Source: Acidimicrobiia bacterium
Lineage (GTDB): Bacteria; Actinomycetota; Acidimicrobiia; Acidimicrobiales; CATQHL01
DNA length: 41,987 nucleotides
Assembly: GCA_009835395.1 (NCBI GenBank)
Contig: VXXM01000019.1
Coordinates: forward strand, 1-41,987
Direction of reading: 5' to 3'
This document shows positions 8,767 through 16,715 of the stretch, piece by piece (the stretch's first letter is position 1; every line of letters starts with the position of its first letter). The notes below the pieces were generated by a model, which saw only the letters and a list, made by a program, of their open reading frames with translations, ran no database searches and was not told the origin of the DNA. A program made the translations under genes and the position numbers.

Positions 8767-9690
8767 TCAACTCAGGGTCTCGCAGAGCAATGCCATGAAA
8801 GCCTCGGGAGGCACGTGGGTCACCACCGATGCGTTCGGGGCCTTCCCGGTTACGCCGAGGTGATCGACGATGGTCTGGCCCCGTGCCGGGCCGTCGCCCG
8901 CCACGACCTCGACGTAGCGGTCCTCCGTCTCGGCGATCGACGGGTCGAGGGCCACGGCCATCGCCAGCGGGTCCGGCAGGTCGAACCCGCGGATGCCGAG
9001 CATTCCCTCCACGAACTCGGTGAGCGTGGCCTGGATGTCGCAGACGAAATCGGAGTAGGGGGTGTCGATCGCTCGGAGCCGGGCCTCCCCTGCGGGGTCC
9101 ACGAAGGCGCAGGTCCAGGACACGTCCCAGCCCACCATGGTGATCGGCATGCCCGATTCGAAGACGATGCGGGCCGCCTCGGGATCGACGTAGACGTTGA
9201 ACTCGGCCGCCGGCGTGATGTTGCCGGGCAGCCGCCCGGTGCCACCCATGATGTAGCAGTGCTTCACGGCCCCGGCCAGCTCGGGCTCCCGCAGCAGGGC
9301 CGTGCCCACGTTGGACAGCGGCCCCAGGGTCACCAGCGTGATCTCGCCGGGAGAGCCGCAGATGGTCTCCACCAGCACGTCCACCGCGTGACCCTCGGCG
9401 GCGCTGCGCCCCGTGAGGTCCAGGCCGATGTCGCCCAGCCCGTCCTGGCCGTGCACGATCTCGGCGGTCACCGGCTCACCGAAGATGGGCCGGGCCAGGC
9501 CGGCGTGAACCGGCACCGGCGAACCGCACAACTCGGTGGTGTAGAGGGCGTTCTGGATGCAGCGGTCCAGCGGCACGTTGCCCGCCACGATCGTCAGGGC
9601 CTCGACGGCGACGTCAGGGGAGCGCAGCGCCATGATCAGCGCCACGGCATCGTCGGAGGCGGTGTCGGTGTCGATCAGGAATCGCCGCAC
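8767..9690 (-). CDS. Nucleoside hydrolase (IU-type)
   Basis: 307-residue N-ribohydrolase that splits nucleosides into base and ribose in the cytoplasm. The Ca2+-binding N-terminal motif is DTDTASDD (the family's DxDxxxDD). Also visible are the VEALTIVAGN strand, the VTLGPLSNVGTAL element, and NITPAAEFNVYVDPEAA, which contributes Asn and Glu to ribose binding. GTG at 9690 is chosen because GAGGAG lies eight bases upstream and the MRRFLID start fits family length; the open frame extends to 9738 into the adenosine deaminase gene. Purine versus pyrimidine preference is unclear. In this operon it can handle purine nucleosides such as inosine made by the deaminase upstream. Confidence 0.88.
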   Translation of the reverse strand: MRRFLIDTDTASDDAVALIMALRSPDVAVEALTIVAGNVPLDRCIQNALYTTELCGSPVPVHAGLARPIFGEPVTAEIVHGQDGLGDIGLDLTGRSAAEGHAVDVLVETICGSPGEITLVTLGPLSNVGTALLREPELAGAVKHCYIMGGTGRLPGNITPAAEFNVYVDPEAARIVFESGMPITMVGWDVSWTCAFVDPAGEARLRAIDTPYSDFVCDIQATLTEFVEGMLGIRGFDLPDPLAMAVALDPSIAETEDRYVEVVAGDGPARGQTIVDHLGVTGKAPNASVVTHVPPEAFMALLCETLS

Positions 9691-9715
9691 GGCGTGCTCC
9701 TCACTGTTGGGGTAC

Positions 9716-10804
9716 TCAACCGGCGCCGAGCGCGGCATAGCCGGGCTTGATGACGTCGTCGATCAGCGCCAGCCGCTCGTCGAAGGGGATGAACGAACTC
9801 TTCATGGCGTTGATCGTGAGCCAGCGCAGGTCGGCCATCGTCCAGCCGAAGGCCTCGCCGCAGAGCTGCATCTCCTTGCTGAGGCAGGTGTCGCTCATGA
9901 GCCGGTTGTCGGTGTTGATGGTGACGCGGAAGCGCAGGCGCCGCAGCAGGTCGATGGGGTGCTCGGCGATGGAGGGTGCCAGGGCGGTGTGCACGTTGGA
10001 ACTGGGGCAGAGTTCCAGGGGGATGCGGCGATCCCGCACATAGGCGGCCAGTGGCCCCAGCCGCGGCGCCGCCTCCGGGTCGTCAGCGTCCACCTCGATG
10101 TCCTCGACGATGCGCACGCCGTGGCCGAGACGCTCGGTGCCGCAGTACTGCACCGCCTCCCAGATCGACGGCAGGCCGAATCCCTCCCCGGCATGGATCG
10201 TGAAGTGGAAGTTGGCCCGCTGCAGGTACTGGAAGGCGGCGATTTGCCGGGTGGGCGGATGGCCCGCCTCGGCACCGGCGATGTCGAAGCCGACGATGCC
10301 GTCGTGGCGGTGGCGCACCGCCAGTTCGGCCACCTCGGTGGCGTGCGCCGCGTGGCGCATGGCGCACAGCAGCCCCACCACCCGGATGCCTCGCCCTCGG
10401 CTGCCGGCGGCGAAGCCCTCCAGCACGCTGCGCACCACCTCGTCCATGCTGAGTCCCCGCTCGGTGTGCAACTCGGGGGCGAAGCGCACCTCCGCAAACA
10501 CCACGCCATCGGTGGCGAGGTCCTCGGTGCACTCGGCGGCCACGCGGGCGATGGCGTCGGGCGTCTGCATGACGCCGACGGTGTGGATGAACGTCTCCAG
10601 GTACGCCTCGAGGCTGTGACCCGAGGCGGCCCGGGTCATCCAGCGTCCCAGATCGGCGGGGTCGGTCGTGGGCAGCCCCCTGTAGCCCGTCTCGGCGGCC
10701 AGTTCCACGATCGTGGCGGGTCGGAGCCCGCCGTCCAGGTGATCGTGCAGCAGCGCCTTGGGAGCTCGCCGGATGTCTTCGAGCGATGGGACCGCGGGGC
10801 TCAC
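9716..10804 (-). CDS. add: Adenosine deaminase
   Basis: 362-residue zinc hydrolase converting adenosine or deoxyadenosine to inosine or deoxyinosine. Motifs in order: [10 protein letters not shown] (zinc HxH), [19 protein letters not shown] (His and the catalytic Glu), RLGHGVR (zinc/catalytic His), LELCPSSNV, and [10 protein letters not shown] with the zinc Asp. The second residue of the usual DD pair is Asn, a variant I recall from other actinobacterial deaminases. The GTG start at 10804 overlaps the deoA stop as GTGA. The product would feed the nucleoside hydrolase that starts 25 bp downstream. Confidence 0.92.
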   Translation of the reverse strand: MSPAVPSLEDIRRAPKALLHDHLDGGLRPATIVELAAETGYRGLPTTDPADLGRWMTRAASGHSLEAYLETFIHTVGVMQTPDAIARVAAECTEDLATDGVVFAEVRFAPELHTERGLSMDEVVRSVLEGFAAGSRGRGIRVVGLLCAMRHAAHATEVAELAVRHRHDGIVGFDIAGAEAGHPPTRQIAAFQYLQRANFHFTIHAGEGFGLPSIWEAVQYCGTERLGHGVRIVEDIEVDADDPEAAPRLGPLAAYVRDRRIPLELCPSSNVHTALAPSIAEHPIDLLRRLRFRVTINTDNRLMSDTCLSKEMQLCGEAFGWTMADLRWLTINAMKSSFIPFDERLALIDDVIKPGYAALGAG

Positions 10805-12093
10805 GCCCGCCCGCCGGCGGTGACGCGGTCCAGCACCAGCGGCCGCCTCGGACCGGCCTCGGCGACGATCTCGAAACCGCCCTCCAGCGCGGCCAGCGCG
10901 CCCGGCAGCAGGGACTCGTCGTCGGTGTGCAACTCCAGCAACGGCTCGCCGGCGCGCACCGCGTCGCCCTCGGCGGCCCGGCACACCACACCGGCGGTCG
11001 GACTCACCGGGTCCTCCTTGCGGGCGCGCCCGGCCCCGAGGCGCCAGGCGGCGATGCCCACCGCCAGGGCGTCGAGACGGCCAAGAACGCCGCCGGCCGG
11101 CGCGTTCACCCTCTCGACAATGGAGGCTCGCGGCAATTCGGCGTCCGGGTCGCCGCCCTGGCCGGCGATCATGGCTCGCCAGACGTCCATCGCCGCCCCC
11201 GAGGCCAGGACCTCGGCAGGGTCGGCCTCCAGGCCCGCCAACTCGACCATCTCCCGTGCGAGGGCCAGCGTCACCTCCACTAGGTCCTCAGGCCCGCCCC
11301 CGGCGAGCGTCTCGACCGACTCGCGCACCTCCAGGGCATTGCCGGCCGTCAGCCCCAGCACGGTGTCCATGCCCGTCAGCAGCGCGGCGGTACGCACGCC
11401 GTGGGCCTCGCCGAGAGAGACCATCGCCTCGGCCAGCCGGCGTGCCTCGGGTTGGGTCTTCATGAAGGCGCCCGAACCCACCTTCACGTCCAGAACAAGC
11501 GCGCCGGTGCCCTCGGCGATCTTCTTGCTCATGATGGAGCTGGCGATCAGCGGGATCGACGGCACCGTGCCCGTGACGTCCCGCAGGGCGTAGATGCGCC
11601 GGTCGGCAGGCGCGAGGCCCGCCCCGGCCGCACAGATCACCGCACCTACGTCGGAGAGTCGGGACACGATCTCGGTATTGGAGAGGGCGGCGCGCCAGCC
11701 GGCGATCGCCTCCAGCTTGTCGAGAGTGCCGCCGGTGTGGCCCAGGCCCCGGCCCGAGAGCTGCGGCACAGCCGCCCCGCAGGCCGCCATCAGCGGCGCC
11801 AGCACCAGCGAGACCTTGTCGCCGATGCCTCCGGTGGAGTGCTTGTCCACGGTGGGCCGGTCGAGGCCCGAGAGGTCGAGGCGCTCCCCGGAGTCGATCA
11901 TGGCCTGGGTCCAAGCGGCCAACTCGTCGGGCTCCATGGCCTGGAAGTAGATGGCCATGAGCATCGCCGAGGCCTGCTCGTCGGGGATCCGCCCGTTCGT
12001 GTAGCCGTCGATGAACCAGGCGATCTCGGTCGGCTCCAGCGCCTGCCCGTCCCTCTTGGCGCAGATGAGGTCGACGACCGAGAAGTCGCTCAC
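10801..12093 (-). CDS. deoA: Thymidine / pyrimidine-nucleoside phosphorylase
   Basis: 430-residue phosphorylase giving a pyrimidine base and (deoxy)ribose 1-phosphate from thymidine, deoxyuridine or uridine. The glycosyltransferase family 3 N-terminal helical domain (1-65) is followed by the phosphate-binding [13 protein letters not shown] loop, then [18 protein letters not shown], the hallmark of thymidine phosphorylases, and a C-terminal alpha/beta PYNP domain beginning near residue 340. The GTG start at 12093 overlaps the cdd stop (GTGA), and the stop overlaps add in the same way. Uridine from the cytidine deaminase upstream would be a natural substrate, so a broad pyrimidine-nucleoside phosphorylase (pdp) is possible. 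Confidence 0.93.
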   Translation of the reverse strand: MSDFSVVDLICAKRDGQALEPTEIAWFIDGYTNGRIPDEQASAMLMAIYFQAMEPDELAAWTQAMIDSGERLDLSGLDRPTVDKHSTGGIGDKVSLVLAPLMAACGAAVPQLSGRGLGHTGGTLDKLEAIAGWRAALSNTEIVSRLSDVGAVICAAGAGLAPADRRIYALRDVTGTVPSIPLIASSIMSKKIAEGTGALVLDVKVGSGAFMKTQPEARRLAEAMVSLGEAHGVRTAALLTGMDTVLGLTAGNALEVRESVETLAGGGPEDLVEVTLALAREMVELAGLEADPAEVLASGAAMDVWRAMIAGQGGDPDAELPRASIVERVNAPAGGVLGRLDALAVGIAAWRLGAGRARKEDPVSPTAGVVCRAAEGDAVRAGEPLLELHTDDESLLPGALAALEGGFEIVAEAGPRRPLVLDRVTAGGRA

Positions 12094-12503
12094 AGGTCGT
12101 CGGGGCCGAAGGCCTCAGGCAGCAGGTCGGCCAGCGTGGCGTCGCGGTTGATGACCAGCTCGGGCCCGCCGACCTCGTAGAGCACCTGCCGGCAGCGCCC
12201 GCAGGGTTTGCCGGGCGGCAGATCGTGGACGTCGTACCCGCCGACCACCGCCACCGCCACGAGGCGCCCACCCCCGGTGGTGTGCAGCGCACACACCAGC
12301 GAGCATTCGGCGCACAGCCCCAGCCCGTAGGAGGCGTTCTCGGCGTTGCAGCCCACGAGGATCCGCCCGTCGTCCACCAGCCCCGCGGCACCCACGTGGT
12401 AGCGAGAGTACGGGCAGTAGGCATTGGCGGCCACCGCCCGGGCCCGCCGGAACAGGTCGTCCCAGTCCGCCTCGGCGGCTGTCGGCGCAGCGCCGGCGGT
12501 CAC
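12090..12503 (-). CDS. cdd: Cytidine deaminase
   Basis: 137-residue, short tetrameric-type cytidine deaminase producing uridine or deoxyuridine. It shows ANAYCPYSRYHVGAAG near the N-terminus, the substrate-binding NAENASYG, the zinc site C-A-E within LCAECSLV with the catalytic Glu, and the second zinc pair PCGRCRQVL. Three cysteine zinc ligands, rather than His-Cys-Cys, fit the tetrameric class. The GTG start at 12503 overlaps the permease stop by 4 bp. Direct coupling to the transporter genes indicates salvage of imported nucleosides. Confidence 0.93.
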   Translation of the reverse strand: MTAGAAPTAAEADWDDLFRRARAVAANAYCPYSRYHVGAAGLVDDGRILVGCNAENASYGLGLCAECSLVCALHTTGGGRLVAVAVVGGYDVHDLPPGKPCGRCRQVLYEVGGPELVINRDATLADLLPEAFGPDDL

Positions 12504-13849
12504 TGCTGCTGGCCGCGCCGGTAGCGCATGCCGTCGGCGGCGGGCATGCGCAGCTTCGAGGTGTAGAAGAGCAGAACCAGCAGCACCGTGATGTAGGGCA
12601 GAGCCTGCGGGAACTGCTTGGGCACCGTCTCGGTGGCGTAGTGCCAGATGGCGAAGCCGCCTGCGGCGATGGCCAGCCCGGCCGCGGCCCGGTAGCGGCG
12701 GCGGACGAGGAAGACCAGCGCCATGAGACCGAGAGCCAGCACGACCATCAGCAGCAGCCCGTGCACCGCGGGCCGGTCTCGCAGCTGCAGCGTGTCGGTG
12801 AAGCCGAACAGCAGCCCGCCGAGGGCGGCGCCGACCGGTCGCCAGTTGCCGAAGATGGTGGTGGCCAGGCCGATGAAGCCCCGGCCGGCGGTCTGGCCCT
12901 CCCGGTAGATGCCGGTCAGCTCGATCACCAGGAAGGCGCCGCCGTAGCCGGCGAAGGCGCCCGACAGCACCACGCCGTAGTACTTGTAGCGGTACACGTC
13001 CACGCCGAGGCTGTCGGCGGCGATCGGATGCTCGCCGCAGCTGCGTAGGCGCAGCCCCCACGAGGTGCGCCACAGCAGCCAGACCGAGATGGGCACGGTG
13101 GCGTAGGCGATGAGCGTCAACCACGACACGTTCCAGAGGAAGCCGCGGAGAATGCCGGCGGCGTCGGAGATCCAGAACCAGTCCCAACTCTCGATGCGCC
13201 CGAGGGCATCGGCGGTGCCGGCTCCGCCGGCGAGGAAGGGAACGCTGAACGAGTCGACGTCCTCGACCCGCGGCGACTGCGTGATGCCCCCGCCGGGACG
13301 TCCCTGGAACACCTTGTCGGACAGGAAGCGCGCGATCCCCGGCGCCATCACCAGGATGGCCGCACCGGAGATGATGTGGTCGACGCCGAAGCTGACCGTT
13401 GCGATGGCGTGCAGCAGCCCGCCGACGGCCCCGCCGGCGGCGCCGATGAGCATGCCCCACCACGGGCCGAACTCCAGGGCGCCGTAGGCGCCGAACCACG
13501 TGCCGAGGATGAGCATGCCCTCCAGGCCGATGTTCACCACGCCGGCCCGCTCGGAGAAGATGCCGCCCATGGCCGGCATCAGGATCGGCACCGCATACGC
13601 GAGCGCTATCGACCAGGTGGTGCTGTGGGCGAGCTGGTCGGTGGCCGGTCGGGCGAACTGCTCGGTGAGGGCGAGGAGCGCCACGCCGATGACGGCGATG
13701 ACGGCGTATCGCAGCCGCCGCTGGAACTGCCGATCCCGCGGCGTGTCGGTCGGACGCGGGTACCAGTTGGGCCGGCCCGCGAAGCGCTCGAACGGCCGCC
13801 AGGGCTCCGGCGCGTCGCCGTCGGGGGTGGTCTGGGAGTCGAGTGTCAT
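12500..13849 (-). CDS. Nucleoside ABC transporter permease (inner gene 2)
   Basis: 449-residue integral membrane protein of the branched-chain amino acid/ribose permease superfamily (BPD_transp_2), resembling the YufQ/NupQ-type partner of Bmp nucleoside importers. About eight to ten hydrophobic helices are visible between residues 50 and 440. GVVNIGLEGMLILG (EAA-like family motif) lies near residue 105 and ADSLGVDVYRYKYYGVVLSGAFAGYGGA near 270. The N-terminal 45 residues are hydrophilic and unusually long. The ATG at 13849 overlaps the stop of the sister permease as ATGA. It forms the membrane channel with the product of the preceding gene. Confidence 0.88.
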   Translation of the reverse strand: MTLDSQTTPDGDAPEPWRPFERFAGRPNWYPRPTDTPRDRQFQRRLRYAVIAVIGVALLALTEQFARPATDQLAHSTTWSIALAYAVPILMPAMGGIFSERAGVVNIGLEGMLILGTWFGAYGALEFGPWWGMLIGAAGGAVGGLLHAIATVSFGVDHIISGAAILVMAPGIARFLSDKVFQGRPGGGITQSPRVEDVDSFSVPFLAGGAGTADALGRIESWDWFWISDAAGILRGFLWNVSWLTLIAYATVPISVWLLWRTSWGLRLRSCGEHPIAADSLGVDVYRYKYYGVVLSGAFAGYGGAFLVIELTGIYREGQTAGRGFIGLATTIFGNWRPVGAALGGLLFGFTDTLQLRDRPAVHGLLLMVVLALGLMALVFLVRRRYRAAAGLAIAAGGFAIWHYATETVPKQFPQALPYITVLLVLLFYTSKLRMPAADGMRYRRGQQQ

Positions 13850-15033
13850 GTCGCGGGTCTCGTGTCGGACTCGGTGGCATCGGACGGCGTACCCGGCGCG
13901 GCCTCCGGCTCATCCCCCGCCATGGCGAGCGAGGCGGCGCGTGCCTCCTCGTCCTGGCGGCGGCGCTGCACCACGACGTAGGTGATCACGGCGGCGAAGA
14001 TGATGATGCCCTTCATGATCTCGACGATCTCCTGGGGAGCGTCGCCGTGTACGTCGAGGATCGGCGCGGCGCTGTCCAGGAACCCGAACACCAGCGCACC
14101 GATGGCGATGCCACCCGGATGGTTCTGTCCGAGCAGCGCCACGGCGATGCCGGCGAAGCCGAGGTTCTGGGTGAACTGCAGCCCGTAGGCGTAGTCGCGT
14201 CCCAGCACCTCCGGCAGGCCCACCAGGCCGCCCACCGCCCCGCTGAGCGCCATGGCCACGATGATCGTTCGCCTCGGGGAGACACCGGAGGCCTCAGCGG
14301 CGAGCGGGTTGATGCCCGACGCCCGCAGGTCGTAGCCGGGCCGGGTTCGTGCGACGTAGATCCAGTAGAGGATCCCGATGATGATCGCCACGATGACGAA
14401 GCCCCAGAGAACCCGGCCCTTGCCGATCTCGCGGGTGAACAACTCGACGAACCAGTTCAGGTCGGGCATGCGGCCCGACGGTGGGATCTCGGCGGTCTCC
14501 TGGTTGAGGCTCTCATCCGGAACGTCCCATTGCCGGAAGAGCATCGCCACCACCAGACTGATGGAGATGGCGTTGAGCATGATCGTGGAGATCACCTCGT
14601 GGATGCCGCGGGTGACCTTCAGGACGCCGGCGATCAGAGCCCACAGCGACCCGGTGGCCATACCCACCAGGATGATGACCGTGAGGTGCAGCGGCGCGGG
14701 CAGCGACAGTTCGGCGGCCACTTGCGCGGCGATGATCGACGCCAGGATGTACTGCCCCTCCACGCCGATGTTGAAGAGGTTCATGCGGAAGCCGATCGCC
14801 ACGGCCACCGCCGACAGGTACAGCGGCGTAGCCCGGTTGACCATGTCGACGAGGGTCTCCAACTCGAACCCGTAGGAGAACATGCGCCCGTAGGCCGGGA
14901 ACGGGTTGCTGCCGCTGAGCACGAGCGCGATCGAAGCCACGGCCAGCGACAGGATCAGCGCCGCAATAGGAGCGGCCAGGGCCAGCGTGAGGCGCCGGTG
15001 CGCCGGTAGCCGGTGGGCGGAGCGAGTGCTCAC
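13846..15033 (-). CDS. Nucleoside ABC transporter permease (inner gene 1)
   Basis: 395-residue membrane protein, the second BPD_transp_2 permease of the importer (YufP/NupP-like). Hydrophobic helices begin at residue about 16. The family segment FRMNLFNIGVEGQYILASI lies near 100, and SGINPLAAEASGVSPRRTI, a likely ATPase-coupling loop, near 250. The C-terminus is a charged, probably cytoplasmic tail. The GTG start at 15033 overlaps the ATPase stop (GTGA); the open frame upstream is only a shadow of the ATPase gene. Paired with the next permease it would form a heterodimeric channel. Confidence 0.88.
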   Translation of the reverse strand: MSTRSAHRLPAHRRLTLALAAPIAALILSLAVASIALVLSGSNPFPAYGRMFSYGFELETLVDMVNRATPLYLSAVAVAIGFRMNLFNIGVEGQYILASIIAAQVAAELSLPAPLHLTVIILVGMATGSLWALIAGVLKVTRGIHEVISTIMLNAISISLVVAMLFRQWDVPDESLNQETAEIPPSGRMPDLNWFVELFTREIGKGRVLWGFVIVAIIIGILYWIYVARTRPGYDLRASGINPLAAEASGVSPRRTIIVAMALSGAVGGLVGLPEVLGRDYAYGLQFTQNLGFAGIAVALLGQNHPGGIAIGALVFGFLDSAAPILDVHGDAPQEIVEIMKGIIIFAAVITYVVVQRRRQDEEARAASLAMAGDEPEAAPGTPSDATESDTRPAT

Positions 15034-16568
15034 GCGTGCTGCATCTCCTCGACGTCGCCGGCCGCGCCGGTCATGTGGGCGCCCAGCTCGCGGGGGGTGA
15101 CTGTCGCCGGATCCAGGGCGGCGGAGATCCGGCCGCGGAAGATCACCAGCAGCCGGTCCGAGAGTCCGATCAACTCGTCCAGATCGGCCGAGACCAGCAG
15201 CACCGCCAGCCCCTGCTCGCGCGCCTGGTGCAGCGTCTCCCAGACGGCGGCCTGGGCGCCCACGTCGATGCCCCGCGTGGGGTGCGCGGCGATCAGCAGG
15301 TTGGGCGTCATGATCATCTCCCGCCCGATGATCAGCTTCTGCTGGTTTCCACCGGACAGCGCATGGGCCGCCACGTCGGGCCCCGGCGTTCGCACGTCGA
15401 AGGCGGCGATGAGTTCCCGTGTCTTGCTGCGTGCCCCCTTGGGGGTCAGCCAGAAGCCCTTGCGCGAGTACGGCTCCTTGCCCTGGTGCCCGCACATGGC
15501 GTTCTCCCAGAGCGGCGCGGGCAGCAGCAGGCCCCGCCGGTGACGGTCCTCGGGGATGTACCCGATGCCCGCCTCGCGCCGCTGGCGCACGGTCCACTCA
15601 CTGATGTCGGCACCCTCCAGGAGCACGCGACCCTGCGACGGCTCCCGGATCCCCAGCAGGGCCTCCACGAACTCGATCTGGCCGTTGCCCTCCACGCCGG
15701 CCATACCCACGATCTCCCCCCGGCGAACCTCCAGGCTGATCCCCTTGACCACCTCCCGCTCGTCGTCGTCGAGGACCGAGAGATCCTCCACCTCCAGCGA
15801 GACGGTGTCCTGCGCCGTCGTGGTCCGGGCCTCGGGGGTGGGAAGCTCCGAACCGACCATCAGCTCCGCCAGATCGCGCGGCGACACCTCGTCGGGCTTC
15901 ACCGTGGCGACCGTCCTGCCCGCCCGCAGGACGGTGATCGTGTCGGCGATCTCCAGCACCTCGTCCAGCTTGTGGTCGATGAAGACGATCGTCTCGCCGC
16001 GGGCGCACATGTCCCGCATGTTGCGGAACAGCTCCTCCACCTCGTGGGGGACGAGAACCGAGGTGGGCTCGTCCAGGATCAGGATGCGCGCCCCGCGGTA
16101 GAGCACCTTGATGATCTCGACGCGCTGGCGCTCGCCGACGCCGAGGTTCTCCACCGGTTCGTCGAGGTGCACGTCCAGCCCGTAGGCGTCGCTGAGTTCG
16201 GTGACGCGCCGGCGCGCGTTGGCGAAGTCGATGCGCCCACCTCGCCCTGTGGGTTCGGCACCGAGGATGATGTTCTCCAGCACCGTCAGGTTGTCGGCCA
16301 GCATGAAGTGCTGGTGCACCATGCCGATACCGGCGGCCAGGGCATCCCGGGGCGAGCGGAAGTGCACCTCGTCGCCTCTGACGACGATGCGCCCCTCATC
16401 CGCGGGCAGCATGCCGTACAGCACGTTCATGAGCGTGGACTTGCCGGCCCCGTTCTCGCCGCAGATGGCGTGGATCTCGCCCTCGGCGACCGTCAGGTTG
16501 ACGCGATCGTTGGCGAGCACCCCGGGGAAGCGTTTGGTGATGTTCTCCAATGACAGAGCCGGCGTCAT
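15030..16568 (-). CDS. Nucleoside ABC transporter ATPase with two NBDs
   Basis: 512-residue fused ATPase driving the importer, of the RbsA/YufO type. The first nucleotide-binding domain has Walker A GENGAGKST, a signature LGVGERQRVEI and Walker B ILILDEPTSVL. The second has a degenerate Walker A (GVEGNGQIE), signature LSGGNQQK and a modified Walker B (LLIAAHPTRGID), the asymmetric pattern usual in this family. ATG at 16568 is taken as the start: the family-like MTPALSLENITKRFPG follows directly, although GGAGG lies 14 bases upstream, farther than ideal. A TTG at 16595 would add nine residues. A strong stem-loop separates it from the binding-protein gene. Confidence 0.9.
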   Translation of the reverse strand: MTPALSLENITKRFPGVLANDRVNLTVAEGEIHAICGENGAGKSTLMNVLYGMLPADEGRIVVRGDEVHFRSPRDALAAGIGMVHQHFMLADNLTVLENIILGAEPTGRGGRIDFANARRRVTELSDAYGLDVHLDEPVENLGVGERQRVEIIKVLYRGARILILDEPTSVLVPHEVEELFRNMRDMCARGETIVFIDHKLDEVLEIADTITVLRAGRTVATVKPDEVSPRDLAELMVGSELPTPEARTTTAQDTVSLEVEDLSVLDDDEREVVKGISLEVRRGEIVGMAGVEGNGQIEFVEALLGIREPSQGRVLLEGADISEWTVRQRREAGIGYIPEDRHRRGLLLPAPLWENAMCGHQGKEPYSRKGFWLTPKGARSKTRELIAAFDVRTPGPDVAAHALSGGNQQKLIIGREMIMTPNLLIAAHPTRGIDVGAQAAVWETLHQAREQGLAVLLVSADLDELIGLSDRLLVIFRGRISAALDPATVTPRELGAHMTGAAGDVEEMQHA

Positions 16569-16658
16569 GGCGTTGCGACCGACCTCCTGGGGCAAGTTCG
16601 GCGCCTAGCTTGGCACGTTGCTGCCCGGCCCGCGTGGAGCGACCGGGCGGGAATCAAC

Positions 16659-16694
16659 GGTGCGGGGCCCCGGAACTCGCCGGGGCCCCGCACC
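16659..16694 (-). terminator. Perfect 15-bp stem-loop between bmp-like and ATPase genes
   Basis: GGTGCGGGGCCCCGG (16659-16673), a 6-base loop and its exact complement (16680-16694) form a GC-rich hairpin 22 bp past the binding-protein stop. No run of U follows in either direction, so it is not a classic intrinsic terminator. In comparable importer operons such a hairpin can protect the upstream mRNA or cause partial termination, giving more binding protein than channel. That role is inferred. Confidence 0.6.
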
Positions 16695-16715
16695 GATTAC
16701 ATGGGTGCCGGTGGA

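Noticed and set aside
9691..9738. Longer start for the nucleoside hydrolase (9738)
   Set aside because: It would overlap the adenosine deaminase gene, and the added residues do not resemble the family, while GTG at 9690 has a good ribosome-binding site.
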